Assembly (NCBI RefSeq): GCF_003751635.1
Contig: NZ_RJVI01000001.1
Location: 908,726 to 972,725 of the forward strand
Reading direction: 5' to 3'
Length of the DNA: 64,000 nucleotides
DNA from: Inmirania thermothiophila
GTDB lineage: Bacteria > Pseudomonadota > Gammaproteobacteria > DSM-100275
Below the pieces are notes generated by a model, which was not told where the DNA came from, ran no database searches, and saw only the letters and a program-made list of their open reading frames with translations. Below, in pieces: positions 46,805 to 56,864 of the stretch (the first letter of the stretch is position 1; the number at the start of each line of letters is the position of its first letter). The position numbers were made by a program, and so were the translations under genes.

Positions 46805-47844
46805 GCCGCGAGCCTCCAGGCGACGGTGCCGCCGGCGCGCAGCGGCACGAGGCCGCCGTCCGGGAAGGGATAGCGCTGCGGCACCGGCCACGGATCCCGC
46901 ACCAGGGTGATGGTGTCGGGATGGGGCGCAAGGCCGTGGAAGGCGGCGCCGTGGCGGGCGGCGAAGGCCTCCAGGCGGTGGAGGGCGCCGGCGGCCTCGA
47001 AGACCTCGGCGAGCAGCTCCACGGCGGCATGGGCGGTGTAGACGCCGGCGCAGCCGCAGGCGCTCTCCTTGGCGCTTCGCGGGTGCGGCGCGCTGTCGGT
47101 GCCGAGGAAGAAGCGGGGATCGCCGCCCACCGCCGCCTCCAGCAGCGCGAGCCGGTCGGCCTCGCGCTTGGGCACCGGCAGGCAGTAGTGGTGGGGCCGG
47201 ATGCCGCCCACCAGCAGATCGTTGCGGTTGAGCAGCAGGTGGTGGACGGTGATGGTGGCGGCGACCCCGGGGCGTGCCGCGCGCACGAAGGCGACCCCGT
47301 GCCGGGTGGTGACGTGCTCGAGGACCACGCGCAGCCGCGGGTGGCGCTCCACCAGCGGCCCCAGGACGCGGTCGATGAAGACGGCCTCGCGGTCGAAGAC
47401 GTCCACCTCCGGGTCCACCACCTCGCCGTGCACGAGCAGGGGCAGGTCGTGCGCGGCCATGGCCTCGAGCACCGGGTCGAGCCGCAGCGGATCGGTCACG
47501 CCCGCCTCGGCGTGGGTGGTGGCGCCGGCGGGGTAGAGCTTGACCGCGCGCACCAGGCCCGAGGCGGCGGCGCAGGCGATCTCCTCCGGGGGCGTGGTGT
47601 CGGTGAGGTAGAGGGTCATCAGCGGCTCGAAGGCGGCGCCGGGCGGGCGCGCGGCGAGGATGCGCCGGCGGTAGGCCTCGGCCGCCGCCACCGTGGTCAC
47701 CGGCGGGCGCAGGTTCGGCATGACGATGGCGCGGCCGAAGCGGGCCGCGGCGTGGGGCACGGTGGTGGCCAGCGCCTCGCCGTCGCGCAGGTGCAGGTGC
47801 CAGTCGTCGGGGCGGATGAGGGTGATGCGGTCCATGGCTCGCAT
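46801..47844 (-). CDS. pyrC: Dihydroorotase
   Basis: Product of 347 aa (344 if the inner ATG at 47835 is used; neither has a strong ribosome site). PyrC closes carbamoyl aspartate to dihydroorotate in pyrimidine synthesis. The zinc site is DDWHLHLRDG at the N-terminus, with the carbamylated Lys in VKLYPAGATTHAEAGV, LVHGEV, LEHVTTRHGV and GTDSAPHPR. These match the short E. coli-type PyrC. A TACAAT -10 lies at 47871-47866 on the minus strand, about 22 bp upstream. Confidence 0.95.
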   Translation of the reverse strand: MRAMDRITLIRPDDWHLHLRDGEALATTVPHAAARFGRAIVMPNLRPPVTTVAAAEAYRRRILAARPPGAAFEPLMTLYLTDTTPPEEIACAAASGLVRAVKLYPAGATTHAEAGVTDPLRLDPVLEAMAAHDLPLLVHGEVVDPEVDVFDREAVFIDRVLGPLVERHPRLRVVLEHVTTRHGVAFVRAARPGVAATITVHHLLLNRNDLLVGGIRPHHYCLPVPKREADRLALLEAAVGGDPRFFLGTDSAPHPRSAKESACGCAGVYTAHAAVELLAEVFEAAGALHRLEAFAARHGAAFHGLAPHPDTITLVRDPWPVPQRYPFPDGGLVPLRAGGTVAWRLAA

Positions 47845-47897
47845 GGGGGTTCGGGCCGGCGCCGCATTGTAGCGGTCCGGCCGCGGCACCGCCTCCC

Positions 47898-49328
47898 TCA
47901 GGTCGGCACCGCCCAGCGCTTGGGAAAGAGGCTCTCGAGGGTGCCGTCCGGGCGCAGCAGCGCGGTGCCGAGGCCGAAGCCGCGGTGGCGGACGAGGACG
48001 AAGCCGCCGTCGCAGGCCGCGGTGCGGGCCGCGGGCAGCGTCACCGCGGCGCGGGCGAGGTAGGCGGCGAGCTCCGCGGCCTCGAGGTCGACGACGTTGC
48101 GGGTGGCCTGGGCCGCGAGGAGGAGCGCCGCCGCGGTGGTGGCCTTGGGCGGGCGGGCCCTGAGGTTGACCAGCGGCAGCCCCGTGGCCTCGGGGGCGGG
48201 GCGCGGCGGCGGGACGTGGTCGGCGGCGGCGACGTGGACGCCGCGGCCGCTGCGGCCGGTGATGCGCCAGCCCGCGGCGGCGGCCTCGGGGACGCCGTGG
48301 CGCGCGAGCAGGGCCCGCACCAGGGGCTCGTCGAGGGCGTCCGGGGCGGCGGTCGCGGCCTCGGCGGGGGCGGGCCCGTCGGTGCGCTCCAGCACCGCGA
48401 CGAAGAAGCCGCCGGTGTCGTTGTGGTGGGGCCAGAGACGGGCGGCGCCGGCGAGGGCGGGGTCGAGGTCGCGCCCCGCCCAGCGGGTGACGCCGGGGGC
48501 GAGGCGCAGGCCGTGGACGCGCGCGGGCACGATGCGCAGGCGCCCCTCGGCCTCGCGCAGCACCGCGTCCACCACCTCCTCGTTCTCCTCGGGGGCGAAG
48601 GTGCAGGTGGAGTAGACGATGCGCCCGCCGGGGCGGGTGAGCTGCACGGCACGGCGCAGCAGCGCCCGCTGGCGCCGGGCGTAGCGGCGCGAGAGCGCCT
48701 CGCCCACCTCGCCCTCCAGCGCGGCGTGCTTGCGCAGGGTGCCCTCGCCGCTGCAGGGGGCGTCCACGAGGACGCGGTGGAAGGGGCCGGCCTCGCCGGG
48801 GTAGCCGGTGCCGTCGTGGACCGTGAGGCTGACGTTGAGCAGCCCCAGGCGCTCGACGCTCGCCCGCAGGGGCCGCAGGCGGCCGAAGTGGACGTCGTTG
48901 GCGACCACCGTGCCGCGGTTGCCGAGGGCGAGCGCGATCTGCGCCGTCTTGCCGCCGGGGGCGGCGCAGAGGTCGAGGATCCGCTCGCCCGGCTGCGGAT
49001 CGAGCAGGCGCACCGGCAGCAGCGAGGCCTCCTCCTGGGCGTGGGCGAGGCCCGCGAGGTACCACCAGCGGGCCCCGACCCCGTCCGCCGCGGCGAGGCG
49101 GAAGGCGCCGGGGTGCCAGGCGAGCGGATGCGCCTCCACCCCCTCGGCCGCCAGCAGCCGGGCCAGCCCCGCGGCGTCGATGCGCAGGGGATTGGCCCAG
49201 ACGCAGCGCGGCAAGGGCCGCTCCAGGGCCTCCACGAAGGCGGCCCAGTCGTCGATCAGTTCGCGATAGCGGGCCAGCGCCGCGAAGGCCGCGCGCCGCC
49301 GCCCGGCGCTGTCGCCGCGTCCCCTCAT
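47898..49328 (-). CDS. rRNA cytosine-C5 methyltransferase, RsmF-like (NOL1/NOP2/Sun)
   Basis: Product of 476 aa. SAM motif I is ILDLCAAPGGKTAQIALAL (near 117), motif IV VDAPCSGEGTLRK and motif VI IVYSTCTFAPEENEEVVDAV; the two motif cysteines are the catalytic pair of m5C enzymes. The C-terminal 100 residues end GFGLGTALLRPDGTLESLFP, a PUA-like domain as in RsmF/YebU. A 16S rRNA target is inferred from this architecture; a tRNA target is possible. Its frame closes 53 bp before the pyrC start on the same strand. Confidence 0.9.
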   Translation of the reverse strand: MRGRGDSAGRRRAAFAALARYRELIDDWAAFVEALERPLPRCVWANPLRIDAAGLARLLAAEGVEAHPLAWHPGAFRLAAADGVGARWWYLAGLAHAQEEASLLPVRLLDPQPGERILDLCAAPGGKTAQIALALGNRGTVVANDVHFGRLRPLRASVERLGLLNVSLTVHDGTGYPGEAGPFHRVLVDAPCSGEGTLRKHAALEGEVGEALSRRYARRQRALLRRAVQLTRPGGRIVYSTCTFAPEENEEVVDAVLREAEGRLRIVPARVHGLRLAPGVTRWAGRDLDPALAGAARLWPHHNDTGGFFVAVLERTDGPAPAEAATAAPDALDEPLVRALLARHGVPEAAAAGWRITGRSGRGVHVAAADHVPPPRPAPEATGLPLVNLRARPPKATTAAALLLAAQATRNVVDLEAAELAAYLARAAVTLPAARTAACDGGFVLVRHRGFGLGTALLRPDGTLESLFPKRWAVPT

Positions 49329-49380
49329 GACGGTCTCCGGTGCTGCGGGGGGCGCATTGCACCAGCCCCCGCGCCGCGGT

Positions 49381-50856
49381 TCAAGGCGCCGCCGCGAGGC
49401 GCCCGCGCGCCGGGCCGAGGAGAAGCTCGAGGGCGAAGCGCACGCCCGCGCCGGTCACCTCCGTGGGCACCGGCCCCAGCCCGCCGCGGCTGCGTGCGGC
49501 GGCGAGATCCACGTGCACCCAGGGGATGTCGCGGGGCACGAAGCGGGCGAGGAAGCGGGCGCCGAGGATGTGGTCGGCCTCGCCCTCGAGGGTGCACTGG
49601 CGCACGTCGGCGACCTCGCTCTCCAGGGCCTCGTCGTAGTCCTCGCTCATGGGGAAGGGCCAGACGCGGTCGGCGGCGGCCTCGCCCGCCTCCACCAGCG
49701 CGGGATAGGCCTGCGGGCGGTTGGAGAAGACGCCGTTGTAGCGGGTGCCGAGGGCGTGGATGCAGGCCCCGGTGAGGGTGGCGAAGTCGAGGATGAGCTG
49801 CGGGCGGGCGCGCCCGGCGAGGACGAGGGTGTCGGCGAGCACCATGCGGCCCTCGGCGTCGCTGTGCACCACCTCGATGGTGGTGCCGTCGAGGGCGCGC
49901 ACCACCTCGCCCGGCCGGTAGGCCCCGGGGCCGATCTCGTTGCGGCCGAGGGCGAGCCAGCAGTCCACCGCGAGCGGGGCGCCGAGGCGGGTCAGCGCGA
50001 GCAGCGTGCCGAGGGCGACGGCGGCGCCGGCCATGTCCTCGTGCATGTGCTGCATGGCGCGGGCGGGCTTGAGGTTGACGCCCCCGGTGTCGAAGCAGAT
50101 GCCCTTGCCCACGAGGGCGACGCGGCCCTGCACGGCCCCTGCGCCGCGGTGATGCAGGTGCAGGATGCCGGCCTCGGGGTCGAGGCGGGTGACGGCGCAG
50201 AAGGCCCCGGCGCCGCGCCGCTGCAGGGCCGTGCGCGTCAGCAGCCGCGCGCGCCAGCCGTGGCGGCGGGCGAGGGCGCGGGCCTCGCGCACGAGGTCCG
50301 CCGCGGTGAGCGCGTTGGCCGGGCGGGCGGTGAGCGCGCGGGCGAGGTCGGTCCCCTCGGCCTCGGCGGCGAGCCGCGCCGGGTCGAGGCCCGGCGCCTC
50401 GCCGTGGATCTCGACCCGGGTCAGGGGCGGGCGCGGCGGCTCCCGGCGCTGGGCGGGCAGGGGCGCGGTGGCGAGGGCGGCGCGGGCGAGGGCGGTGGCG
50501 GTGGTCGGGGGCAGGCCGCGCCCGGGAGCGACCCAGACGAGGAGCGCGCCCGGGCGGCGGGGGGTGAGGGTGGCGACGGCGCGCCGGGCCCAGGCGTGCA
50601 CGGACCAGGCCCCGCCGTCCGGAGGGGCGGCGAGGGCGACGGGGGTGCCGCGCGCGTCGGGCAGGGTCGTGACCAGGGGCTCGCGCGGCCAGTCGGGCCA
50701 CGCCGCGAGCCGTTGCGCGAGGACCTCGCCGTGGGGCAGCGCGGCGAGCGCCTCGGCGGCGCCCTCGCGGGGCAGCGCCAGCAGCACGGCGCCGGCGCGG
50801 GCGATGGCGCGGGGATCGGGGGCGCCGCGGCCGCGGCGCAGGGCGACGGTGCTCAT
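49381..50856 (-). CDS. Leucyl aminopeptidase family (M17) protein
   Basis: Product of 491 aa. The C-terminal M17 catalytic domain has VGKGICFDTGGVNLKPARAM and VVHSDAEGRMVLADTLVLAG. The usual signature is NTDAEGRL; here Asn-Thr is replaced by His-Ser, while the Asp and Glu metal ligands remain. The N-terminal domain (1-165) is Ala/Arg-rich and variable. It is probably a cytosolic dizinc exopeptidase. The ATG follows GAAGAGG. It is divergent from aceE. Confidence 0.88.
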   Translation of the reverse strand: MSTVALRRGRGAPDPRAIARAGAVLLALPREGAAEALAALPHGEVLAQRLAAWPDWPREPLVTTLPDARGTPVALAAPPDGGAWSVHAWARRAVATLTPRRPGALLVWVAPGRGLPPTTATALARAALATAPLPAQRREPPRPPLTRVEIHGEAPGLDPARLAAEAEGTDLARALTARPANALTAADLVREARALARRHGWRARLLTRTALQRRGAGAFCAVTRLDPEAGILHLHHRGAGAVQGRVALVGKGICFDTGGVNLKPARAMQHMHEDMAGAAVALGTLLALTRLGAPLAVDCWLALGRNEIGPGAYRPGEVVRALDGTTIEVVHSDAEGRMVLADTLVLAGRARPQLILDFATLTGACIHALGTRYNGVFSNRPQAYPALVEAGEAAADRVWPFPMSEDYDEALESEVADVRQCTLEGEADHILGARFLARFVPRDIPWVHVDLAAARSRGGLGPVPTEVTGAGVRFALELLLGPARGRLAAAP

Positions 50857-50886
50857 GGGTGCCTCTTCCGCATGGTGCAATGCAGC

Positions 50887-50916
50887 TTGCCGGGCCTCGC
50901 TATACTACGCTGTAAT
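50887..50916 (+). promoter_or_regulatory. Candidate aceE promoter
   Basis: TTGCCG (50887-50892), 18 bp, TGTAAT (50911-50916), with an extra TATACT at 50901-50906. These AT-rich hexamers lie in the 131-bp divergent gap, about 72 bp before the aceE ATG. Which -10 is used cannot be told from sequence. Confidence 0.5.
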
Positions 50917-50987
50917 GGCGTGCCCGCGCATCACGCCCGCAGAAAAAAGCATTCCGGTTCAACACGTTGCATCGCGAGAGGTGATCC

Positions 50988-53675
50988 ATGGCGGCGATCC
51001 CCGAGGCCCAGCTTCGCAACGACCCCGATCCCCAGGAGACGCAGGAGTGGCTCGACGCCCTGGAGGCGGTGCTCGAGCGCGAGGGGCCGGAGCGGGCCCA
51101 TCAGCTGCTGGAGATGCTGGTGGATCTCGCCCGCCGCAGCGGCGCGGACCTGCCCTTCTCGGCCACCACCGCCTACCTCAACACCATCCCGCCCTCGCGT
51201 GAGGAGCGGATCCCGGGGGATGCGGGGCTCGAGCGGCGCATCCGCTCGATCATCCGTTGGAACGCCATGGCCATGGTGGTGCGCGCCAACCGCCGCTTCC
51301 CGGAGCTCGGCGGCCACATCGCCAGCTTCGCCTCGGCCGCGACCCTCTACGACGTGGGCTTCAACTACTTCTTCCGCGCGCCCAGCGAGGGGCACGGGGG
51401 GGATCTGGTCTTCATCCAGGGCCACTCGGCCCCGGGGATCTACGCCCGCGCCTTCCTGGAGGGGCGGATCAGCGAGGAGCAGCTCGACCGCTTCCGCCGC
51501 GAGGTGGACGGCAACGGGCTCTCCTCCTACCCGCACCCGTGGCTGATGCCCGAGTTCTGGCAGTTCCCCACGGTGTCCATGGGCCTGAGCCCGATCATGG
51601 CCATCTACCAGGCCCGCTTCATGAAGTACATGGCCGACCGCGGCCTCATGGACATGGGCGACCGCAAGGTCTGGTGCTTCTGCGGCGACGGCGAGATGGA
51701 CGAGCCGGAGGCCCTGGGGGCGATCTCGCTCGCCGGGCGGGAGCGGCTCGACAACCTCATCTTCGTCGTCAACTGCAACCTCCAGCGCCTCGACGGTCCG
51801 GTGCGGGGCAACGGCAAGATCATCCAGGAGCTGGAGGGCGTCTTCCGCGGCGCGGGCTGGAACGTGATCAAGGTGATCTGGGGCTCGTACTGGGACCCGC
51901 TCCTGGCGCGCGACACCAAGGGGCTGCTGCGCAGGCGCATGGAGGAGTGCGTCGACGGCGAGTACCAGCTCTTCAAGGCCCGCGACGGCGCCTTCGTGCG
52001 CGAGCACTTCTTCGGCAAGTACCCCGAGCTCAAGGAGATGGTGGCCAACCTCACGGACGAGGACATCTGGCGCCTCAACCGCGGCGGCCACGACCCGCAC
52101 AAGGTCTATGCCGCCTACGCCGCGGCGGTCAAGCACCGCGGCCAGCCCACCGTGATCCTGGCCAAGACCGTCAAGGGCTACGGCATGGGGCCGGCGGGCG
52201 AGGCCCTCAACATCACCCACCAGCAGAAGAAGCTCAGCGACGAGGCGGTGCGCCATTTCCGCGACCGCTTCGGGGTGCCGATCCCGGACGAGAAGCTGCC
52301 CGAGGTGCCCTACTACCGCCCGCCGGAGGACAGTCCCGAGATCCGCTACCTCAAGGCCCGGCGCGAGGCCCTCGGCGGCTACCTGCCGCAGCGCCGGCGC
52401 GAGGCGCCGCCGCTCCGGATCCCGCCCCTGGAGGCCTTCCGGAACATGCTGGAGGGCACCGGCGAGCGCGAGATCTCCACCACCATGGCCTTCGTGCGCA
52501 TCCTCGCCACGCTGTGCCGGGACAAGCAGATCGGCCCCCACGTGGTGCCCATCGTCCCCGACGAGGCGCGCACCTTCGGCATGGAGGGGCTGTTCCGCCA
52601 GCTCGGCATCTACTCCTCCGTGGGCCAGCTCTACCGCCCCGTGGACGCCGAGCAGGTGAGCTACTACCGCGAGGACAAGAAGGGCCAGATCCTCGAGGAG
52701 GGCATCACCGAGGCCGGCGCCATCTCCTCGTGGATGGCCGCCGGCACCGCCTACAGCACCCACGGGATCTCCATGATCCCGTTCTACATCTTCTACTCCA
52801 TGTTCGGCTTCCAGCGCGTCGGCGACCTCGCGTGGGCGGCGGCCGACATGCAGGCGCGCGGCTTCCTCATGGGCGGCACCTCGGGGCGCACCACGCTCGC
52901 CGGCGAGGGGCTGCAGCACCAGGACGGCCACGGCCACGTGCTGGCCTCGGTGATCCCCAACTGCAAGGCCTACGACCCCACCTTCGCCTACGAGCTGGCG
53001 GTGATCATCCACGACGGCCTGCGCCGCATGTACGTGGACCAGGAGCGGGTCTACTACTACATCACCGTGATGAACGAGAACTACGCCCACCCGCCGATGC
53101 CGGAGGGGGTCGAGGAGGGCATCGTCCGCGGCATGTACCTGCTGCGCGAGGCCCGGGGCAGCCGCGGGCGCCGCAAGCCGCCGCGGGTGCAGCTCATGGG
53201 CAGCGGCGCCATCCTGCGCGAGGTGATCGCCGCCGGCGAGCTGCTCGAGCAGGACTTCGGCGTCGCCGCCGACATCTGGAGCGTGACCAGCTTCACCGAG
53301 CTGCGCCGCGACGGCATGGCCGCCGAGCGCTGGAACATGCTCCATCCCGAGCAGCGGCCGCGCAAGAGCTACGTCGAGCGCATGCTCGAGGGGCGCGAGG
53401 GGCCGGCGGTGGCGGCCACCGACTACATCCGCACCTTCGCCGACCAGATCCGCCCGTGGGTGCCCATGCGCTACGTCGTCCTCGGCACCGACGGCTTCGG
53501 GCGCAGCGACACCCGCGCGGCGCTGCGCCGCTTCTTCGAGGTCGACCGCTACCACGTCGCCGTCGCCGCCCTCTGGGCCCTCGCCCGCGAGGGCACGATC
53601 CCCGCCTCCACGGTGCGCGAGGCCATCGAGAAGTACGGCGTCGATCCCGAGGCGCCGAACCCGTGGGAAGTGTGA
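50988..53675 (+). CDS. aceE: Pyruvate dehydrogenase E1 component, homodimeric
   Basis: Product of 895 aa, typical of the single-chain AceE. DPQETQEWLDALEAVLEREG opens the E2-binding N-terminus. The TPP site includes GDGEMDEPEALGAISLAGRE and NLIFVVNCNLQRLDGPVRGN. FYIFYSMFGFQRVGDLAWAA and TSGRTTLAGEGLQHQDGH are classical AceE blocks. It decarboxylates pyruvate and acetylates the lipoyl domain of AceF. It is first in aceE-aceF-lpd and probably also leads the NAD-GDH gene. Confidence 0.97.
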   Translation: MAAIPEAQLRNDPDPQETQEWLDALEAVLEREGPERAHQLLEMLVDLARRSGADLPFSATTAYLNTIPPSREERIPGDAGLERRIRSIIRWNAMAMVVRANRRFPELGGHIASFASAATLYDVGFNYFFRAPSEGHGGDLVFIQGHSAPGIYARAFLEGRISEEQLDRFRREVDGNGLSSYPHPWLMPEFWQFPTVSMGLSPIMAIYQARFMKYMADRGLMDMGDRKVWCFCGDGEMDEPEALGAISLAGRERLDNLIFVVNCNLQRLDGPVRGNGKIIQELEGVFRGAGWNVIKVIWGSYWDPLLARDTKGLLRRRMEECVDGEYQLFKARDGAFVREHFFGKYPELKEMVANLTDEDIWRLNRGGHDPHKVYAAYAAAVKHRGQPTVILAKTVKGYGMGPAGEALNITHQQKKLSDEAVRHFRDRFGVPIPDEKLPEVPYYRPPEDSPEIRYLKARREALGGYLPQRRREAPPLRIPPLEAFRNMLEGTGEREISTTMAFVRILATLCRDKQIGPHVVPIVPDEARTFGMEGLFRQLGIYSSVGQLYRPVDAEQVSYYREDKKGQILEEGITEAGAISSWMAAGTAYSTHGISMIPFYIFYSMFGFQRVGDLAWAAADMQARGFLMGGTSGRTTLAGEGLQHQDGHGHVLASVIPNCKAYDPTFAYELAVIIHDGLRRMYVDQERVYYYITVMNENYAHPPMPEGVEEGIVRGMYLLREARGSRGRRKPPRVQLMGSGAILREVIAAGELLEQDFGVAADIWSVTSFTELRRDGMAAERWNMLHPEQRPRKSYVERMLEGREGPAVAATDYIRTFADQIRPWVPMRYVVLGTDGFGRSDTRAALRRFFEVDRYHVAVAALWALAREGTIPASTVREAIEKYGVDPEAPNPWEV

Positions 53676-53688
53676 GGGGGGCGCCGAG

Positions 53689-55038
53689 GTGAGCAGGACG
53701 GTGGAGGTGAAGGTCCCGGACATCGGGGATTTCCGGGACGTGGAGGTGATCGAGGTCCTGGTCTCCCCGGGGGACCGGGTCTCGCCGGAGGACTCGCTGA
53801 TCACGCTGGAGAGCGACAAGGCGACGATGGAGGTGCCGTCGCCGCATGCGGGGGTGGTGCGGGCGCTGCGGGTGCGGGTGGGGGACCGGGTCTCGGAGGG
53901 CTCGCCCATCTGCGTGATGGAGGTGGAGGAGGGGGAGCCGGCGGCGGCGGAGCCGCCGGGCCCGGCCGAGGCCCCGGTGCAGTCTGGCGCGGCCGAGGCC
54001 CCGGCGGCCGCGGCGCAGGCCGCCCCGGGCGAGACGGGCGCGGCGGCGCCCACGGCGGTCGCCGAGGCGGCGCCTGGCGCGCCGGGCCCCTTCCGTCCGC
54101 CGCCGGTGGAGCCGGTGCCGGTGGAGCGGCCCGGCGGCAAGCCCCACGCGAGCCCCGCGGTGCGCCGCTTCGCGCGCGAGCTGGGGGTGGATCTCGCGCG
54201 GGTGCGGGGGAGCGGCCCCAAGGGGCGCATCCTCAAGGAGGACGTCCAGGCCTACGTCAAGGAGCAGCTCACCGCGCCGCAGGTGGCGCCGCACGCGGCC
54301 TTCGCCCTGCCGGAGATGCCGCAGATCGACTTCGCGAAGTTCGGCCAGGTGGAGCGGGTCGAGCGCTCGCGCATCCGCCGCCTCTCGGCCCAGAACCTGC
54401 ACCGGGCCTGGCTGCACGTGCCGCATGTCACCCAGCACGACGAGGCGGACATCACCGAGCTCGAGGCCTTCCGCCGGTCGCTGCGCGGGGAGGCCGAGGC
54501 GCGCGGCGTGCGCCTGACCCTGCTCGCCTTCCTCATGAAGGCGGTGGCGGCGGCGCTGCGCGAGCATCCGCACTTCAACGCCTCGCTGGATCCCGACGGC
54601 GAGCACCTGATCCTCAAGCGCTACTACCACATCGGCGTCGCCGTGGACACGCCGGAGGGGCTGGTGGTGCCGGTGATCCGCGACGTCGACGCCAAGGGGG
54701 TGTGGGCGCTCGCCGAGGAGCTCGCCGAGGTGAGCGCGCGCGCCCGCGAGCGCAGGCTGCGCCCGGAGGAGATGCAGGGGGCGAGCTTCAGCATCTCGAG
54801 CCTCGGCGGCATCGGCGGCACCGCCTTCACCCCCATCGTCAACGCCCCCGAGGTGGCGATCCTCGGGGTCTCGCGGGCGCAGATGCGGCCGGTGTGGAAC
54901 GGCAGCGAGTTCGTGCCGCGGCTGATGCTGCCGCTGTCGCTGTCCTACGACCACCGGGTCATCGACGGCGCCGACGCGGCGCGCTTCACGACGCATCTGG
55001 CGCGCACCCTGGGCGACGTGCGCCGGCTGCTGCTCTGA
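53689..55038 (+). CDS. aceF: Dihydrolipoyllysine-residue acetyltransferase (E2 of pyruvate dehydrogenase)
   Basis: Product of 449 aa. A single lipoyl domain (1-78, lipoyl Lys in [11 protein letters not shown]) is followed by an Ala/Pro linker, an E1/E3-binding domain ([20 protein letters not shown]) and the catalytic domain with [16 protein letters not shown]. coli AceF has three lipoyl domains; this has one. The first 312 bp are nearly identical to the start of the next gene. The GTG start is 13 bp after the aceE stop and has GAGG just ahead. Confidence 0.96.
   Translation: MSRTVEVKVPDIGDFRDVEVIEVLVSPGDRVSPEDSLITLESDKATMEVPSPHAGVVRALRVRVGDRVSEGSPICVMEVEEGEPAAAEPPGPAEAPVQSGAAEAPAAAAQAAPGETGAAAPTAVAEAAPGAPGPFRPPPVEPVPVERPGGKPHASPAVRRFARELGVDLARVRGSGPKGRILKEDVQAYVKEQLTAPQVAPHAAFALPEMPQIDFAKFGQVERVERSRIRRLSAQNLHRAWLHVPHVTQHDEADITELEAFRRSLRGEAEARGVRLTLLAFLMKAVAAALREHPHFNASLDPDGEHLILKRYYHIGVAVDTPEGLVVPVIRDVDAKGVWALAEELAEVSARARERRLRPEEMQGASFSISSLGGIGGTAFTPIVNAPEVAILGVSRAQMRPVWNGSEFVPRLMLPLSLSYDHRVIDGADAARFTTHLARTLGDVRRLLL
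53693..54004 (+). repeat. Lipoyl-domain segment in aceF, repeated in lpd
   Basis: By direct comparison this 312-bp segment differs from 55084-55395 at only three positions. It codes for the lipoyl domain and the start of the Ala/Pro linker. Identity stops abruptly on the right and just inside the start codon on the left. Confidence 0.95.
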
Positions 55039-55079
55039 CGGCGGCGCGAGCGCCACCGGTTCTTCGAGGAGACGGGCAC

Positions 55080-56861
<1,782 letters not shown>

Positions 56862-56864
56862 GCG

